From Lacihabitans sp. CCS-44 (GTDB lineage: Bacteria; Bacteroidota; Bacteroidia; Cytophagales; Spirosomataceae), in NCBI RefSeq assembly GCF_024343735.1, contig NZ_RJUE01000060.1:186001-250000 (forward strand): a stretch of DNA of 64,000 nt, written 5' to 3'. The translations under genes were made by a program, and so were the position numbers. The stretch's first letter is position 1; every line of letters starts with the position of its first letter. Under the pieces are notes generated by a model. The model was not told the origin of the DNA. It saw only the letters and a list, made by a program, of their open reading frames with translations, and searched no databases. Shown piece after piece: positions 33,843 through 42,183 of the stretch.

Positions 33843-36344
33843 TTAAACGGCATCTACGTTTACAACTACTTGCACCGATTTGAATTTTTTTTCGGTAACC
33901 AAATTTACTATTTCTTTTTGTAGAAACGCTTTTGTAGCCTGAATATTCATTTTGTCCTTCTCCAGTTTGAGCCAAACCTCAAAAAGATATTTGTTCCTAA
34001 TACGCTCTACCAATGCTTTTTCTGGACCCATAACGCGGGTTTTACCAAGCTGATTCTCCAAGGCCTGAGCAAGCCTAGCGGCTGCTTGATGGGCCAAAGT
34101 TTGATTTATATCCTTAACAGTAATCTCAATAATTCTCGAAAATGGCGGATAATTATACCCCTCTCTATCAATAACCTCAGATTCATAAAAACCCTCGTAA
34201 TCGTTCTGAAGTACAAACTGCAAAATTCTATTTTGTGGGCTACCCGTCTGTATCAACACCCTGCCTTTTTGCTCCCTCCTACCGGCTCGACCGCTCACTT
34301 GGGTAATCAGCTGAAACGCTCGCTCGGCAGCCCGAAAGTCAGGGAAATGAATCATCTTGTCGGCATTGTAAATTCCTACCAAGCTCACATGGTCAAAATC
34401 TAGGCCTTTTGAGACCATCTGCGTACCTACCAACACATCCACCTCTCCTTTTTCAAACTCCCCGATGATATTTTGATAGGCATTTTTTGACCTTGTGGTG
34501 TCCAAATCCATCCGTAATATTTTGGCTTCTGGAAATATTTCATAGAGGTCTTCCTCAATCTTTTCTGTACCAACTCCCATCGCCTTTACCTTGGTAGATC
34601 CGCAGTCGGGGCAGATTTTCGGAACAGATTCTTTGTGTCCACAATAATGACAAACCAAAGTCTTCTCTGCCAAGTGATAAGTGAGCGAAACCGCACATTG
34701 GTCGCAGTGCCCTATCCAGTTACACTCTTGGCAATTGAGATACGGAGCATAACCACGTCTGTTCAAAAAAATGATGGTCTGTTGCTTATTAGCCAAGTTT
34801 TGGGACATTTCGGCCAAAAGCTCCGAACTAAACTCCTTTACAATCGTCTTTTCTTTCCGTTCTTTTTTCATATCCACCAGCCTAATATCTGGCAGCTGAG
34901 CATCTCCGTATCTTACATTTAAACTAACCAATCCATATTTGCCGTTTTTTGCCTGAAAAAAAGACTCAATGGAAGGTGTAGCGGAGCCAAGAAGCACCTT
35001 TGAACGAACCTTCAGAGCCAGCATAATGGCCACATCACGAGCATGATAGCGGGGAGCTGGGTCAAACTGTTTGTATGAAGACTCGTGCTCTTCGTCCACT
35101 ATAATGAGACCCAAATTGGTAAATGGCAGAAAAATAGCCGACCTTACACCCACCACAAACTGAAACTTACCGTCTAAGACACCTTTCCAAACTTCCACGC
35201 GTTCGTTGTCAGAAAACTTAGAGTGATAAACGCCCATAGAATCACCAAAAACAACCCTTAATCGATTCACTATTTGGGTAGTGAGGGCGATTTCAGGCAA
35301 CAAAAACAAGACCTGCGAACCCGAATCCAAAACTTTCTGAATAAGATCAATATAAATTTCTGTCTTGCCCGAGCCCGTAATACCATGAAAAAGTACCACT
35401 TCGTTCTGGGTGAAAGAGTCCATTATTTGGTCGGATGCTTTTTGCTGTGGCTCCGAAAGTTGCATTTGAGCCTGAGAGCCTAGGTCCTCTCCATCAAATC
35501 TAGATACCACAATATCGAATTCCTCAAAAATACCCTTGTCCAAAAGAGTTCTGAGAGACGATTCCGAAATATCAGCGGCCTTAAGCGTACTTTTCGCTAG
35601 ACCCTCTTTGTTTCTATAATGTAGCTCATTAATAGGTATATGGCTCAGATATTCCAACAAAACCTCCTGCTGTTTGGTGCTTTTTTCAAGCTTTTCTATA
35701 AAAGCTAAAATCTCCTCTGTACCTTCGTAGACTCTCTTCAGGCGTATTTTCTTGACAATCTTCGGCCGATATTTATCTTTTACTTCTTCAAAAAGTATAA
35801 TGGCATGCTTGGCCACCAGCTCTTTTATGGTTTTATTGATGTTTTGCTTATCTAATAATCGACCAACTTCATCGTAGCTTAGAGATTCCTCTTTTAGAAG
35901 TACCTCCATCAGTTGCGTTTCCTGTTCAGACAGTAACTCGGGATGTGCAAAATCAGGATTATACTGAATTCTAGACTGACTGCTGATTTTTAATCCTGCT
36001 GGCAATGCTATATTCATCACTTCGCCAACATGACACATATAGTACTCCGCTACCCACTCAAAGAGCCACAGCTGGGATGCCGTAACAACCGGTTCAATAT
36101 CAAGCAGTTCTTGTACATACTTGGCTTGATACTTGGGCGGAGGATTGGTATGAATTTTAACAATAACGGCTGTCAAAACCCGTGACTTACCAAACTCAAC
36201 TACGACACGAGAGCCAACTTTTGCAGATTGACTCATCTCTCGTGACAAACGATACGTAAAGTACTGAGGTATGGGAACTGGCAATACCACATCCACAAAA
36301 AAAGTCTGCTCTACCTCTGAAAATTCGCTACTCTCACTTATCAT
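33843..36344 (-). CDS. priA: primosomal protein N' (replication restart helicase)
   Basis: 3'-to-5' helicase that reloads the replisome at stalled forks; 833 aa. Order: DNA-binding N-terminal domain (VVLPVPIPQYFTYRL, AGLKISSQSR), helicase domain with Walker A GITGSGKTEIY and box IVDEEHESSYKQ, zinc-binding cysteines in CQECNWIGHCDQC and CHYCGHKESVPKICPDCG, then GTQMVSKGLDFDHV and the C-terminal domain. The start at 36344 gives MISESSEFSEVEQTFF; the frame is open to 36434 but those codons lie upstream of a good -7 box. The holin-like gene follows. Confidence 0.95.
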   Translation of the reverse strand: MISESSEFSEVEQTFFVDVVLPVPIPQYFTYRLSREMSQSAKVGSRVVVEFGKSRVLTAVIVKIHTNPPPKYQAKYVQELLDIEPVVTASQLWLFEWVAEYYMCHVGEVMNIALPAGLKISSQSRIQYNPDFAHPELLSEQETQLMEVLLKEESLSYDEVGRLLDKQNINKTIKELVAKHAIILFEEVKDKYRPKIVKKIRLKRVYEGTEEILAFIEKLEKSTKQQEVLLEYLSHIPINELHYRNKEGLAKSTLKAADISESSLRTLLDKGIFEEFDIVVSRFDGEDLGSQAQMQLSEPQQKASDQIMDSFTQNEVVLFHGITGSGKTEIYIDLIQKVLDSGSQVLFLLPEIALTTQIVNRLRVVFGDSMGVYHSKFSDNERVEVWKGVLDGKFQFVVGVRSAIFLPFTNLGLIIVDEEHESSYKQFDPAPRYHARDVAIMLALKVRSKVLLGSATPSIESFFQAKNGKYGLVSLNVRYGDAQLPDIRLVDMKKERKEKTIVKEFSSELLAEMSQNLANKQQTIIFLNRRGYAPYLNCQECNWIGHCDQCAVSLTYHLAEKTLVCHYCGHKESVPKICPDCGSTKVKAMGVGTEKIEEDLYEIFPEAKILRMDLDTTRSKNAYQNIIGEFEKGEVDVLVGTQMVSKGLDFDHVSLVGIYNADKMIHFPDFRAAERAFQLITQVSGRAGRREQKGRVLIQTGSPQNRILQFVLQNDYEGFYESEVIDREGYNYPPFSRIIEITVKDINQTLAHQAAARLAQALENQLGKTRVMGPEKALVERIRNKYLFEVWLKLEKDKMNIQATKAFLQKEIVNLVTEKKFKSVQVVVNVDAV

Positions 36345-36347
36345 GTA

Positions 36348-36355
36348 CAAATTTA
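36348..36355 (-). promoter_or_regulatory. -7 box close to the priA start
   Basis: The minus strand reads TAAATTTG from 36355 to 36348, matching TAnnTTTG. It ends only 3 nt before the priA ATG (36344), which would give an almost leaderless mRNA. Confidence 0.35.
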
Positions 36356-36455
36356 AAATTTGAGGCTTGAAAACAATAAAAATATCAGAAATTATATAGT
36401 TAAACTTTAAAACTAAAAGAATCAAGCAATCCAAAAGTTGAAATTTCTCGTAGGT

Positions 36456-36607
36456 TTGTTTAAGGATGAAAAAGAAAGATTAAACAATATAATTGTATTT
36501 ATTCAAGATATCATTAAACCAAATTAAGTTTTGTTTAATGTTTGGAAAAATAAGTTAAACATAATTTTTTCTTTTGTTTAATCTTTTTAACATTTGTTTA
36601 AACAAAT
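36456..36607. promoter_or_regulatory. array of TTGTTTAA boxes ahead of sigma-crtI-crtB
   Basis: TTGTTTAA occurs at 36456, 36531, 36574 and 36594 on +, and TTAAACAA or one-mismatch forms at 36480, 36514, 36555 and 36598. Two inverted pairs (36456/36480 and 36531/36555) have the same 16-nt spacer. The last two boxes merge into the perfect palindrome ATTTGTTTAAACAAAT at 36592-36607, 12 nt before the ATG. The core TAAACA fits T-n-n-A-C-A, remembered as the half-site of CarH-type regulators. Confidence 0.65.
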
Positions 36608-36619
36608 TAAAACAATCAA

Positions 36620-37138
36620 ATGACTGCGATAGAATTTAATTATGCTTTACAAACCAACACCAAAACGCTCAAGCCATTTGCGATGCGGTTGACAAAAAAT
36701 TATGACGATGCCAATGATTTGGTACAAGATACATTGGTAAAGGCGTTTTTAAATAAAGACAAATATTCCGACGGCACCAATCTAAAGGCATGGTTGTTTA
36801 CTATCATGAAAAACACCTTCATAACGAATTATCAAAGAATGATGCGTAAAAATACCATCATAGACACTAGTGATAATTTGCACTACATAAACTCCTCCGA
36901 CAGTATTGTTCAAAATGATGCTTATGGTAATTTTGCCAACGAGGACATCACCAAAGCACTTGAAAAATTGGACGACACCTACAAAGAACCTTTCATGATG
37001 TATTTTAATGGTTTTAAATATCATGAAATTGCCGAAAAAGTGGCGATTCCGATTGGTACTGTTAAAAATAGAATACATTTGGCAAGAAAAGAGTTAAAAG
37101 ATAGACTCAAGATTTATTCTAATACACAAACGGCTTAA
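36620..37138 (+). CDS. ECF-type RNA polymerase sigma factor of the carotenoid locus
   Basis: Sigma-70 family factor of 172 aa. Region 2 shows RLTKNYDDANDLVQDTLVKAF and NLKAWLFTIMKNTFITNYQR; region 4 shows ALEKLDDTYKEPFMMYFNGFKYHEIAEKVAIPIGTVKNRIHLARKELKD. It starts right behind a dense array of palindromic boxes and is followed 15 nt later by crtI, so it belongs to the carotenoid operon. No anti-sigma gene is adjacent. It probably turns on crt or stress genes, as in other pigmented Bacteroidota; that is inference. Confidence 0.9.
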   Translation: MTAIEFNYALQTNTKTLKPFAMRLTKNYDDANDLVQDTLVKAFLNKDKYSDGTNLKAWLFTIMKNTFITNYQRMMRKNTIIDTSDNLHYINSSDSIVQNDAYGNFANEDITKALEKLDDTYKEPFMMYFNGFKYHEIAEKVAIPIGTVKNRIHLARKELKDRLKIYSNTQTA

Positions 37139-37153
37139 TTTAGGGAGAAAGAT

Positions 37154-38614
37154 TTGGAAAAAGTAATCGTAATTGGCTCTGGTTTTGCAGGAATTTCTGC
37201 CGCAACAAAACTCGCAAGTTCAGGTTTTGATGTGACAGTTTTGGAAAAAAACGCCGATTTCGGTGGCCGAGCGAGGGTTTTTAGCGAGTCCGGATTTAAG
37301 TTTGACATGGGTCCGAGTTGGTACTGGATGCCAGATGTCTTTGAGCGGTATTTTGCCGAGTTTGGCAAGAAACCATCTGACTATTATAAACTCGTCCGAC
37401 TCGACCCATCCTATAAAGTCATTCTTACCAACGGCAAGGAAGTTGACTTACCCGCAAATTTGCAGGACCTTAAATCTCTTTTTGAGAAACTTGAGCCAGG
37501 GTGCGGAGAAAGCTTTGATGCATTTTTTGAAGAGGCCAAATACAAATACATTACCGGAATGGGTGAATTTGTGTGGAAGCCTTCTCTCTCTATTAAAGAA
37601 TTTTTTGATTTTCGTCTCTTAACAAAAGCCATTAGTTTAGACCTTTTTGCATCGTTTGGAAAACACCTAAGAAAATTCTTCAAAAATGATGATTTACTGA
37701 AGATTTTAGAATTTCCAGTATTGTTTTTAGGAGCTACTCCAAACGATACTCCCGCCTTATACAGCTTGATGAATTATGCCGAAATGGCCCTTGGTACTTG
37801 GTATCCGATGGGCGGCATGCACGAAATCATTAAAGGCATGGTGAGTTTGGCCGAAGAAAAAGGTGTGAAATTTATAAGCAACCAGGAGGTAAAAGAGATT
37901 GTTTCAGTAGATAATGTAGTAAGTAAAATAATTACCAAAGATCAGGTGTATTACGCTGATGTGGTGGTAAGCGGTGCTGACTATGAGCATACAGAAAGTT
38001 TGCTGAATGGACATCGAAACTACAGCCAAAAATATTGGAACAAACGATTGATGGCCCCATCGTCTTTGCTCTATTATGTTGGAATAGACCGCAAAGTGGA
38101 CAAACTTGAACATCATAACCTGTTCTTTGATGAGGATTTCAATTTGCATGCCGATGAGATTTATAAAAATCCCAAGTGGCCATCTAAGCCCTTGTTTTAT
38201 GTTTCAGCACCGTCCAAAACCGACCCATCGGTGGCTCCAGAAGGAAAAGAAAACCTATTTCTATTGATACCTATTGCTCCTGATTTGGAAGATGACGAAA
38301 AAACGAGAGAAAAATATTTCGATATCATGATCGAAAGATTAGAGAAATACGTAAATCATGATATCAGAAGCCATGTAATTTATAAAAAAAGTTACGCTGT
38401 GAGTGACTTTAAGGCAGATTACCATGCTTTTAAAGGAAATGCTTACGGCCTAGCCAATACACTTTTACAAACAGCATTTCTTAAACCCGCACTAAAAAAT
38501 AAGAACTTGAAAAATATGTATTACACCGGCCAACTTTCTGTCCCAGGTCCAGGCGTCCCTCCTGCACTCATTTCGGGCTTAGTGGTAGGGGAGTATATTT
38601 CTAAAAATCATTAA
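37154..38614 (+). CDS. crtI: phytoene desaturase (carotene desaturase)
   Basis: FAD-dependent desaturase that turns phytoene into lycopene; 486 aa, membrane-associated. The dinucleotide-binding fold starts immediately (VIVIGSGFAGISAATKL), followed by VLEKNADFGGRARVFSESGFKFDMGPSWYWMPDVFERYF. The C-terminal FAD motif is YYTGQLSVPGPGVPPALISGLVVGEYI. The start codon is TTG at 37154, preceded by AGGGAGAAAG; no ATG is available before the fold begins, so TTG is well supported. It sits between the sigma factor and crtB. Confidence 0.93.
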   Translation: MEKVIVIGSGFAGISAATKLASSGFDVTVLEKNADFGGRARVFSESGFKFDMGPSWYWMPDVFERYFAEFGKKPSDYYKLVRLDPSYKVILTNGKEVDLPANLQDLKSLFEKLEPGCGESFDAFFEEAKYKYITGMGEFVWKPSLSIKEFFDFRLLTKAISLDLFASFGKHLRKFFKNDDLLKILEFPVLFLGATPNDTPALYSLMNYAEMALGTWYPMGGMHEIIKGMVSLAEEKGVKFISNQEVKEIVSVDNVVSKIITKDQVYYADVVVSGADYEHTESLLNGHRNYSQKYWNKRLMAPSSLLYYVGIDRKVDKLEHHNLFFDEDFNLHADEIYKNPKWPSKPLFYVSAPSKTDPSVAPEGKENLFLLIPIAPDLEDDEKTREKYFDIMIERLEKYVNHDIRSHVIYKKSYAVSDFKADYHAFKGNAYGLANTLLQTAFLKPALKNKNLKNMYYTGQLSVPGPGVPPALISGLVVGEYISKNH

Positions 38615-38628
38615 AACCCCGTTTAAGA

Positions 38629-39465
38629 ATGTTTTCATTGTATGAAAAATCAACTTTCGGATGTAGTAAGCTCGTCACTGAGCTTTACAGCACGTCTTTT
38701 TCGATGGGTATAAAAACGCTCACCAAGCGTTTTCATGAACCTATTTATGGAATATATGGGTTTGTTCGATTTGCCGATGAAATCGTAGATACTTTTCATC
38801 AATTTGATAAGAAATATCTCCTGGACAAGTTCAAGTCTGATACCTACGAAGCCATAGAAACAGGTATAAGTTTAAACCCTATTCTTCATTCATTCCAAAA
38901 AATAGTACGTCAATATAAAATTGACCGTGAGCTAATCGATGCATTTTTATATAGTATGGAAATGGACCTTGGCCAAATAGTGTACGACGACAGCAAGTAC
39001 AAAGAATACATTTATGGTTCTGCCGAAGTAGTGGGTTTAATGTGCCTTAAAGTATTTGTGGAAGGCAATGAAGAGCAATATGACAGCCTAAAAACGGATG
39101 CAAGAAGCCTTGGGGCAGCTTTTCAGAAGGTCAACTTTTTGAGGGATCTAAAAAGCGATTATCAAGAACGCGGTCGCGTGTATTTTCCTCAGATAGATAT
39201 GAGTAATTTCTCCGCATACGCCAAAAGAGAAATCGAGAAAGATATACAAATTGACTTTGATAATGCACTCAGAGGAATCCTAAACTTACCCGTGGGAGCC
39301 CGCTCTGGTGTCTATTTGGCTTATGTTTATTATCTAAAACTCTTCAAAAGAATCAAACAAACCTCGGCAGCTAAAATCCAAACGCAAAGAGTACGAGTGC
39401 CAGACTTTATAAAGTTTACGCTTTTGGCCAAAACTCTTGTAAAAGGGCATTTGGGAGTTTTATAA
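38629..39465 (+). CDS. crtB: phytoene synthase
   Basis: Condenses two geranylgeranyl diphosphates to phytoene; 278 aa. The two Mg-diphosphate-binding aspartate motifs are FADEIVD (near residue 50) and NFLRDLKSDYQERGRVYFP (about 165-185), with an N-terminal SFSMGIKTL block. It is the last gene of the sigma-crtI-crtB unit, 14 nt after crtI. The hydroxylase and cyclase genes (crtZ, crtY) often found next are missing; a PIG-L gene is convergent 2 nt away. Confidence 0.93.
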   Translation: MFSLYEKSTFGCSKLVTELYSTSFSMGIKTLTKRFHEPIYGIYGFVRFADEIVDTFHQFDKKYLLDKFKSDTYEAIETGISLNPILHSFQKIVRQYKIDRELIDAFLYSMEMDLGQIVYDDSKYKEYIYGSAEVVGLMCLKVFVEGNEEQYDSLKTDARSLGAAFQKVNFLRDLKSDYQERGRVYFPQIDMSNFSAYAKREIEKDIQIDFDNALRGILNLPVGARSGVYLAYVYYLKLFKRIKQTSAAKIQTQRVRVPDFIKFTLLAKTLVKGHLGVL

Positions 39466-39467
39466 TA

Positions 39468-40349
39468 CTATTTGGTTTCAAAACCCGACTTACGAATTTT
39501 CTCAAAAAACTTGGAAGTGGCTTCGATGCCACTTTCTGCGTTTATGTCGAAATACCAAAACGTCTCCAATTCGCCTTTGTGCATTGAGCCGTTCATGTCG
39601 CCACTTTGTGATTTATGACAAGCTTTTACCCAATCTGCCACTATCATATAGCTGTGTTTGTTGTTTTCGCCAAATCCAAAGGACCTATCAAAATAAAAGA
39701 CTGGAGCTTTGGTAGAGACTTTGGTCTCGGGAAATCCATCCAACATATCAAAACTATATGTGTAACTTTTGTTCAAAGCCCTACCACCCAATACAATCGG
39801 CTTTTTGGCTGAATCTAGGTTTCTGACTGCTCTGATGGCCAAAATACTGGCTGTTTTGTGATGAGCATGTTGCTCGGCACTCGGCACCAAACAAAACACA
39901 TAATCGTATTTTCCGTCTTCCAGAATTTTGTTCAGTTTTTTCTCACAAAAGGCCATATCCCAACGTTTTCCTTCGAAAAATGGCTTGGGATCTATCTGGT
40001 AAAAATCATCCAGTTGGTCAAAAAAGAAAAAATTTCTGATGCCCATCACTTCTCCAGCACACATCAATTCTTTTTTACGAAGCAGAGGTAATGCCACCCT
40101 ACCCGTCGCCGAATCCGTAAGATTTTTGTCATAGTAAGTTGAAGCTATCAATCCATTATATCCACCCGAAGCGTCTGTTATTAAGGCCAAATCTACAGTT
40201 CCTTTCAGCTCACGAGTAATCTTAAAAACGGTTGCTGGAAACATCGTTTCGTCGTCGGGATGAGCTGTTACAATTAGAACCTTTGGACCTTGGGCGAAAA
40301 TGTTTGCTCCAACAAACAAAAGCAGCAATAAGTTGAAAATTAGCTTCAT
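39468..40349 (-). CDS. PIG-L family deacetylase, exported
   Basis: Zinc-dependent N-acetylglucosaminyl deacetylase-like protein, 293 aa, with a signal peptide ending IFAQ. The metal-binding motifs are VTAHPDDETMFPA and the distal histidines in AEQHAHHKTAS. Relatives de-N-acetylate GlcNAc-linked lipids or thiols; an exported form in Bacteroidota probably works on glycans. Convergent with crtB; its function is unlikely to be tied to carotenoids. Confidence 0.83.
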   Translation of the reverse strand: MKLIFNLLLLLFVGANIFAQGPKVLIVTAHPDDETMFPATVFKITRELKGTVDLALITDASGGYNGLIASTYYDKNLTDSATGRVALPLLRKKELMCAGEVMGIRNFFFFDQLDDFYQIDPKPFFEGKRWDMAFCEKKLNKILEDGKYDYVFCLVPSAEQHAHHKTASILAIRAVRNLDSAKKPIVLGGRALNKSYTYSFDMLDGFPETKVSTKAPVFYFDRSFGFGENNKHSYMIVADWVKACHKSQSGDMNGSMHKGELETFWYFDINAESGIEATSKFFEKIRKSGFETK

Positions 40350-40563
40350 ATCTTGTATTGGTTGAATATCTTAAAATTCTTTTGTCTTAACAAATTTAGA
40401 AGAAATTAGGAGAATGGCAAACGCGAATATAGAATGGACTTGTTAGGAAAATTGAAAATAGTTTCGTGTATAGGGAAATTGAAACTATAAAATTTGAGAA
40501 TGCCTATTAAGATAAAGATATAAGTTGTATGAGAAAAAATAGGATTCAGCCACTCAAAAGGCA
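40350..40563. other. intergenic stretch without recognised gene
   Basis: About 210 nt between the PIG-L start and the tRNA terminator. It is AT-rich, and no ORF, dyad or promoter could be supported. Confidence 0.5.
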
Positions 40564-40593
40564 CAAAAAAAGTCGACTCTTTCGAGTCGACTT
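40564..40593 (-). terminator. intrinsic terminator of tRNA-Phe
   Basis: GAGTCGACTT and AAGTCGACTC form a perfect 10-bp stem with a TTTC loop, and the minus strand continues into seven T residues (40564-40570). It starts 3 nt beyond the tRNA 3' end. Confidence 0.88.
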
Positions 40594-40596
40594 CTG

Positions 40597-40669
40597 TGGT
40601 GATGGACGGAATCGAACCGCCGACACAAGGATTTTCAGTCCTTTGCTCTACCAACTGAGCTACATCACC
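40597..40669 (-). tRNA. tRNA-Phe (anticodon GAA)
   Basis: Read on the minus strand: acceptor GGTGATG pairs with CATCACC, D-arm GCTC/GAGC, anticodon stem AAGGA/TCCTT with loop CTGAAAA (anticodon GAA), T-arm with TTCGATT, discriminator A. The length is 73 nt and CCA is not encoded. It is followed by a strong terminator. Confidence 0.96.
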
Positions 40670-40784
40670 AAAGTGATTTCACCACCTACCGATGTGTATC
40701 GATACCCGTTTGGGACTGCAAAATTAGGGAAAAAGTTTTTAATAACAAATTTCAACTAAAAAAAAATAAATTATTTTTAGACCG

Positions 40785-40835
40785 TTTGTTTTGTTACACT
40801 TTTTCTTGATATTTGTATATGGTATGCACGCATAC
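40785..40835 (+). promoter_or_regulatory. fadF promoter with TATGC-N2-GCATA operator
   Basis: TTTG (40785-40788) and GATATTTG (40808-40815, one mismatch to TAnnTTTG) are 19 nt apart. At the expected transcription start GTATGC-AC-GCATAC (40822-40835) is a palindrome with the same core and the same AATAGTATGC flank (minus strand) as the two fadN operators. Confidence 0.7.
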
Positions 40836-40857
40836 TATTATTCTAAATATAGACATT

Positions 40858-42183
40858 ATGAATATTCTTCCTCAAATTCTGTTTTTGATTGCATTAGCCA
40901 CTGCTGCATATTTTATTGGTCGCAGAGTAAACCTGATTAGGAAAACCATACTGTTGGGAAAAGCTGAAAACCGATACGATAACCCTGGTCAAAGGCTAAA
41001 AAATATGCTTTTGCTGGCTTTTGGACAGAAAAAAATGTTTGCCAAACCCATGGTGGCCATTCTGCATTTAGCAGTTTATGTTGGCTTTATAATCATCAAT
41101 CTTGAGGTGCTAGAAATCGTTTTGGACGGACTTTTAGGTACACATCGTATATTTCTAGAGCCTTTGGGTGGACTTTATTCGTTTTTGATAAATTTCTTTG
41201 AAATACTCGCTTTGGCGGTAATTGTTGCTTGTGTGGTGTTCTTAATCAGAAGAAACATAACCAAAGTGGAGCGTTTGCAGGAAAGCCGCCACCGTGAAAT
41301 GAAAGGCTGGCCAGTGAAAGATGGTAACATTATCTTGGTTTTCGAGATTATATTGATGGCCGCATTTTTAAAAATGAACGCCGCAGATGCAGTTTTACAA
41401 AGCCGAGGTGTGGGTCATTTTGCTGAGGCCATTACGGGTTCTTTTGTAATCAGCCAATGGTTGGTGCCTATTATGGATAACTTCTCTGATGGTATGCTCA
41501 TCTTTGCTGAGAGAGCGGCTTGGTGGTTTCATATATTGGGCATTATGGCTTTTGCCTTGTATGTTACTTATTCTAAGCACCTCCACATAGCTTTGGCGTT
41601 TCCGAATACATATTTTTCGGACCTCAATCCAAAAGGCAAAATGAGCAACATGCCAACCGTAAGTACGGAAGTGAAAATAATGTTGGGTCTAGAACAAGCT
41701 CCCGAAACTCCAGCAGAAGTAGGTCGATTTGGTGCAAAAGATGTGGAAGATCTCACTTGGAAAAACCTGATGGATGCCTACAGCTGCACTGAATGCGGCC
41801 GCTGCACCTCCGCCTGCCCTGCTAATATTACAGGTAAGGCTCTTTCGCCTCGTAAAATAATGATGGACACCAGAGATAGATTAGAAGACATCCAAAAAGG
41901 CTGGATAAAAAATGGCAACGAGTACAAAGACGAGAAATCACTGCTGGGAGACTATGTCACAGACGAAGAAATATTGGCTTGCACAAGTTGCAACGCCTGC
42001 GTGCAGGAATGCCCTGTGATGATTAGCCCGCTTGATATTATCTTGCAACTACGCCGCTACCGTGTAATGGAAGAAAGCCAAGCCCCTCAAAGCTGGAACA
42101 TGATGTTTCAAAATCTTGAAACCAACATGGCTCCTTGGAAATTTTCTCCTGACCAGCGATTTGATTGGGCGAAGGAGGATTAA
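40858..42183 (+). CDS. membrane/4Fe-4S half of FadF-like electron-transfer reductase
   Basis: Membrane iron-sulfur protein of 441 aa. About five N-terminal helices (2-20, 64-90, 105-131, 156-180, 222-248) carry histidines that could bind haem as in NarI-type subunits. Two 4Fe-4S clusters follow, C310/C313/C316/C320 and C375/C378/C381/C385. This corresponds to the first two-thirds of Bacillus FadF, which is thought to pass electrons from acyl-CoA dehydrogenase/ETF to quinone. The cysteine-rich CCG part, normally the next gene in Bacteroidota, is missing; an unrelated gene overlaps its 3' end by 4 nt on the other strand. The start at 40858 follows the operator. Shared operators link it to fadN-fadA. 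Confidence 0.82.
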   Translation: MNILPQILFLIALATAAYFIGRRVNLIRKTILLGKAENRYDNPGQRLKNMLLLAFGQKKMFAKPMVAILHLAVYVGFIIINLEVLEIVLDGLLGTHRIFLEPLGGLYSFLINFFEILALAVIVACVVFLIRRNITKVERLQESRHREMKGWPVKDGNIILVFEIILMAAFLKMNAADAVLQSRGVGHFAEAITGSFVISQWLVPIMDNFSDGMLIFAERAAWWFHILGIMAFALYVTYSKHLHIALAFPNTYFSDLNPKGKMSNMPTVSTEVKIMLGLEQAPETPAEVGRFGAKDVEDLTWKNLMDAYSCTECGRCTSACPANITGKALSPRKIMMDTRDRLEDIQKGWIKNGNEYKDEKSLLGDYVTDEEILACTSCNACVQECPVMISPLDIILQLRRYRVMEESQAPQSWNMMFQNLETNMAPWKFSPDQRFDWAKED

